Of a stretch of DNA of 14,841 nt, positions 14,312 through 14,841 are shown piece by piece (the first letter of the stretch is position 1; each line of letters begins with the position of its first letter). Below the pieces are notes generated by a model that was not told where the DNA came from, did not search any database, and saw only the letters and a program-made list of their open reading frames with translations. The stretch comes from Nitrospinota bacterium (GTDB lineage Bacteria; Nitrospinota; Nitrospinia; UBA9942). Position numbers and translations under genes: made by a program. The DNA is taken from assembly GCA_016234205.1 (NCBI GenBank), contig JACRGN010000216.1, positions 1 to 14,841 on the forward strand. The letters run 5' to 3'.

Positions 14312-14841
14312 ATGTTTACGCAGATAAGACGGGATATAAAAGTAATATTTCAAAGGGACCCTGCGGCAAGAAGTATATTAGAAATAATATTCTGCTACCC
14401 GGGTTTTCATGCCCTCCTATTTTACCGTATTAGCCATTGGCTCTGGAGAAACCACCTTTTATTTTTAGGCAGATTTATCTCAAATATCGGAAGATTTTTT
14501 ACCGGGATAGAAATTCATCCCGCTGCAAAGATCGGCGGAGGTTTTTTTATAGACCACGGCATGGGTGTTGTTGTCGGGGAGACCTCGGAGATTGGAGAGA
14601 ATTGCACAATATTTCAGGGTGTAACACTTGGCGGAGTGAGCCTTGACAAAGGGAAAAGGCACCCTACCCTGATGGATAATGTTATTGTCGGCGCAGGGGC
14701 AACAATATTGGGGCCCGTGACTATAGGTTCAAATAGCAGGATTGGTGCAGGCTCAGTAGTTGTTAATGAGGTGCCGCCAAATTCAACTGTCCTCGGCATA
14801 CCCGGAAGGATTGTTTATACAGGGGCACAGCCTCCTGATAG
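14312..14841 (+). CDS. cysE: Serine O-acetyltransferase CysE (3' end outside window)
   Basis: Transfers acetyl from acetyl-CoA to L-serine, the first step of cysteine synthesis. 176 residues are visible and the frame runs off the right edge. The N-terminus MFTQIRRDIKVIFQRDPAAR is the usual CysE start. Then come the helical region FHALLFYRISHWLW and left-handed beta-helix hexapeptide repeats with catalytic Asp81-His82 (IDHGMGVVVGETSEIG), TLGG, KRHPT and GAGATILGPVTIG, up to VLGIPGRIV. An in-frame ATG at 14273 has a G-rich stretch upstream that may act as a ribosome site, but it adds 13 residues unlike the family. The ATG at 14312 is preferred on homology. It may follow the thiolation gene in one operon. 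Confidence 0.93.
   Translation, partial: MFTQIRRDIKVIFQRDPAARSILEIIFCYPGFHALLFYRISHWLWRNHLLFLGRFISNIGRFFTGIEIHPAAKIGGGFFIDHGMGVVVGETSEIGENCTIFQGVTLGGVSLDKGKRHPTLMDNVIVGAGATILGPVTIGSNSRIGAGSVVVNEVPPNSTVLGIPGRIVYTGAQPPD

Overview
The window carries a complete diversity-generating retroelement (DGR) on the minus strand, next to a caspase/RNA-ligase gene pair and a plus-strand housekeeping block. The organism appears to be a Gram-negative-type bacterium: it has two lipoprotein-type signal peptides, an extracellular M23/NHL protein, and AT-leaning DNA with strong GGAGG ribosome sites. The many palindromic intergenic repeats are typical of uncultivated groundwater or sediment lineages such as Nitrospirota-like groups. 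The taxonomic placement is a weak guess.

Layout. Bases 1-134 look like the 5' end of a group II intron on the minus strand, running off the left edge. Bases 213-5837 are the DGR. In minus-strand transcription order it has a large target lipoprotein ending in variable repeat VR2, an Avd-type accessory protein, a REP-like hairpin, the template repeat TR, a reverse transcriptase (RT) whose 5' end overlaps the TR, and a second small secreted target ending in VR1. Aligned by eye over 142 nt, VR2 differs from the TR at 23 positions and VR1 at 25. Every difference falls on an adenine of the sense-strand TR, which is the hallmark of DGR mutagenesis. Bases 5838-6214 hold a (ACTG)12 tract and two palindromic hairpins. 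Then come rtcB (6215-7660), a WD40-caspase lipoprotein (7701-10208) and a lone DUF433 antitoxin-like gene (10305-10541). A 433-nt repeat-rich divergent region follows. On the plus strand are priA (10975-13044), a PP-loop tRNA thiolation-type enzyme (13216-14223) and cysE (14312 to the edge).

How the parts may work together. The DGR copies TR with adenine-specific errors into the C-type-lectin-like (DUF1566/Lcl) C-termini of two exported proteins, diversifying surface binding sites. Three features make this copy unusual. The RT is fused at its C-terminus to a domain that resembles the mismatch-recognition domain I of MutS, including the Phe-X-Glu motif. The large target's lipoprotein signal peptide lies directly behind a 12-copy tetranucleotide repeat with no ordinary start codon in the present frame, which suggests a phase-variable switch on top of hypermutation. 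The two targets have very different architectures: M23 peptidase plus NHL propeller plus lectin, against a bare lectin domain. Short tandem repeats recur inside coding sequence across the window (signal peptide, RT stop codon, priA linker), pointing to frequent replication slippage.
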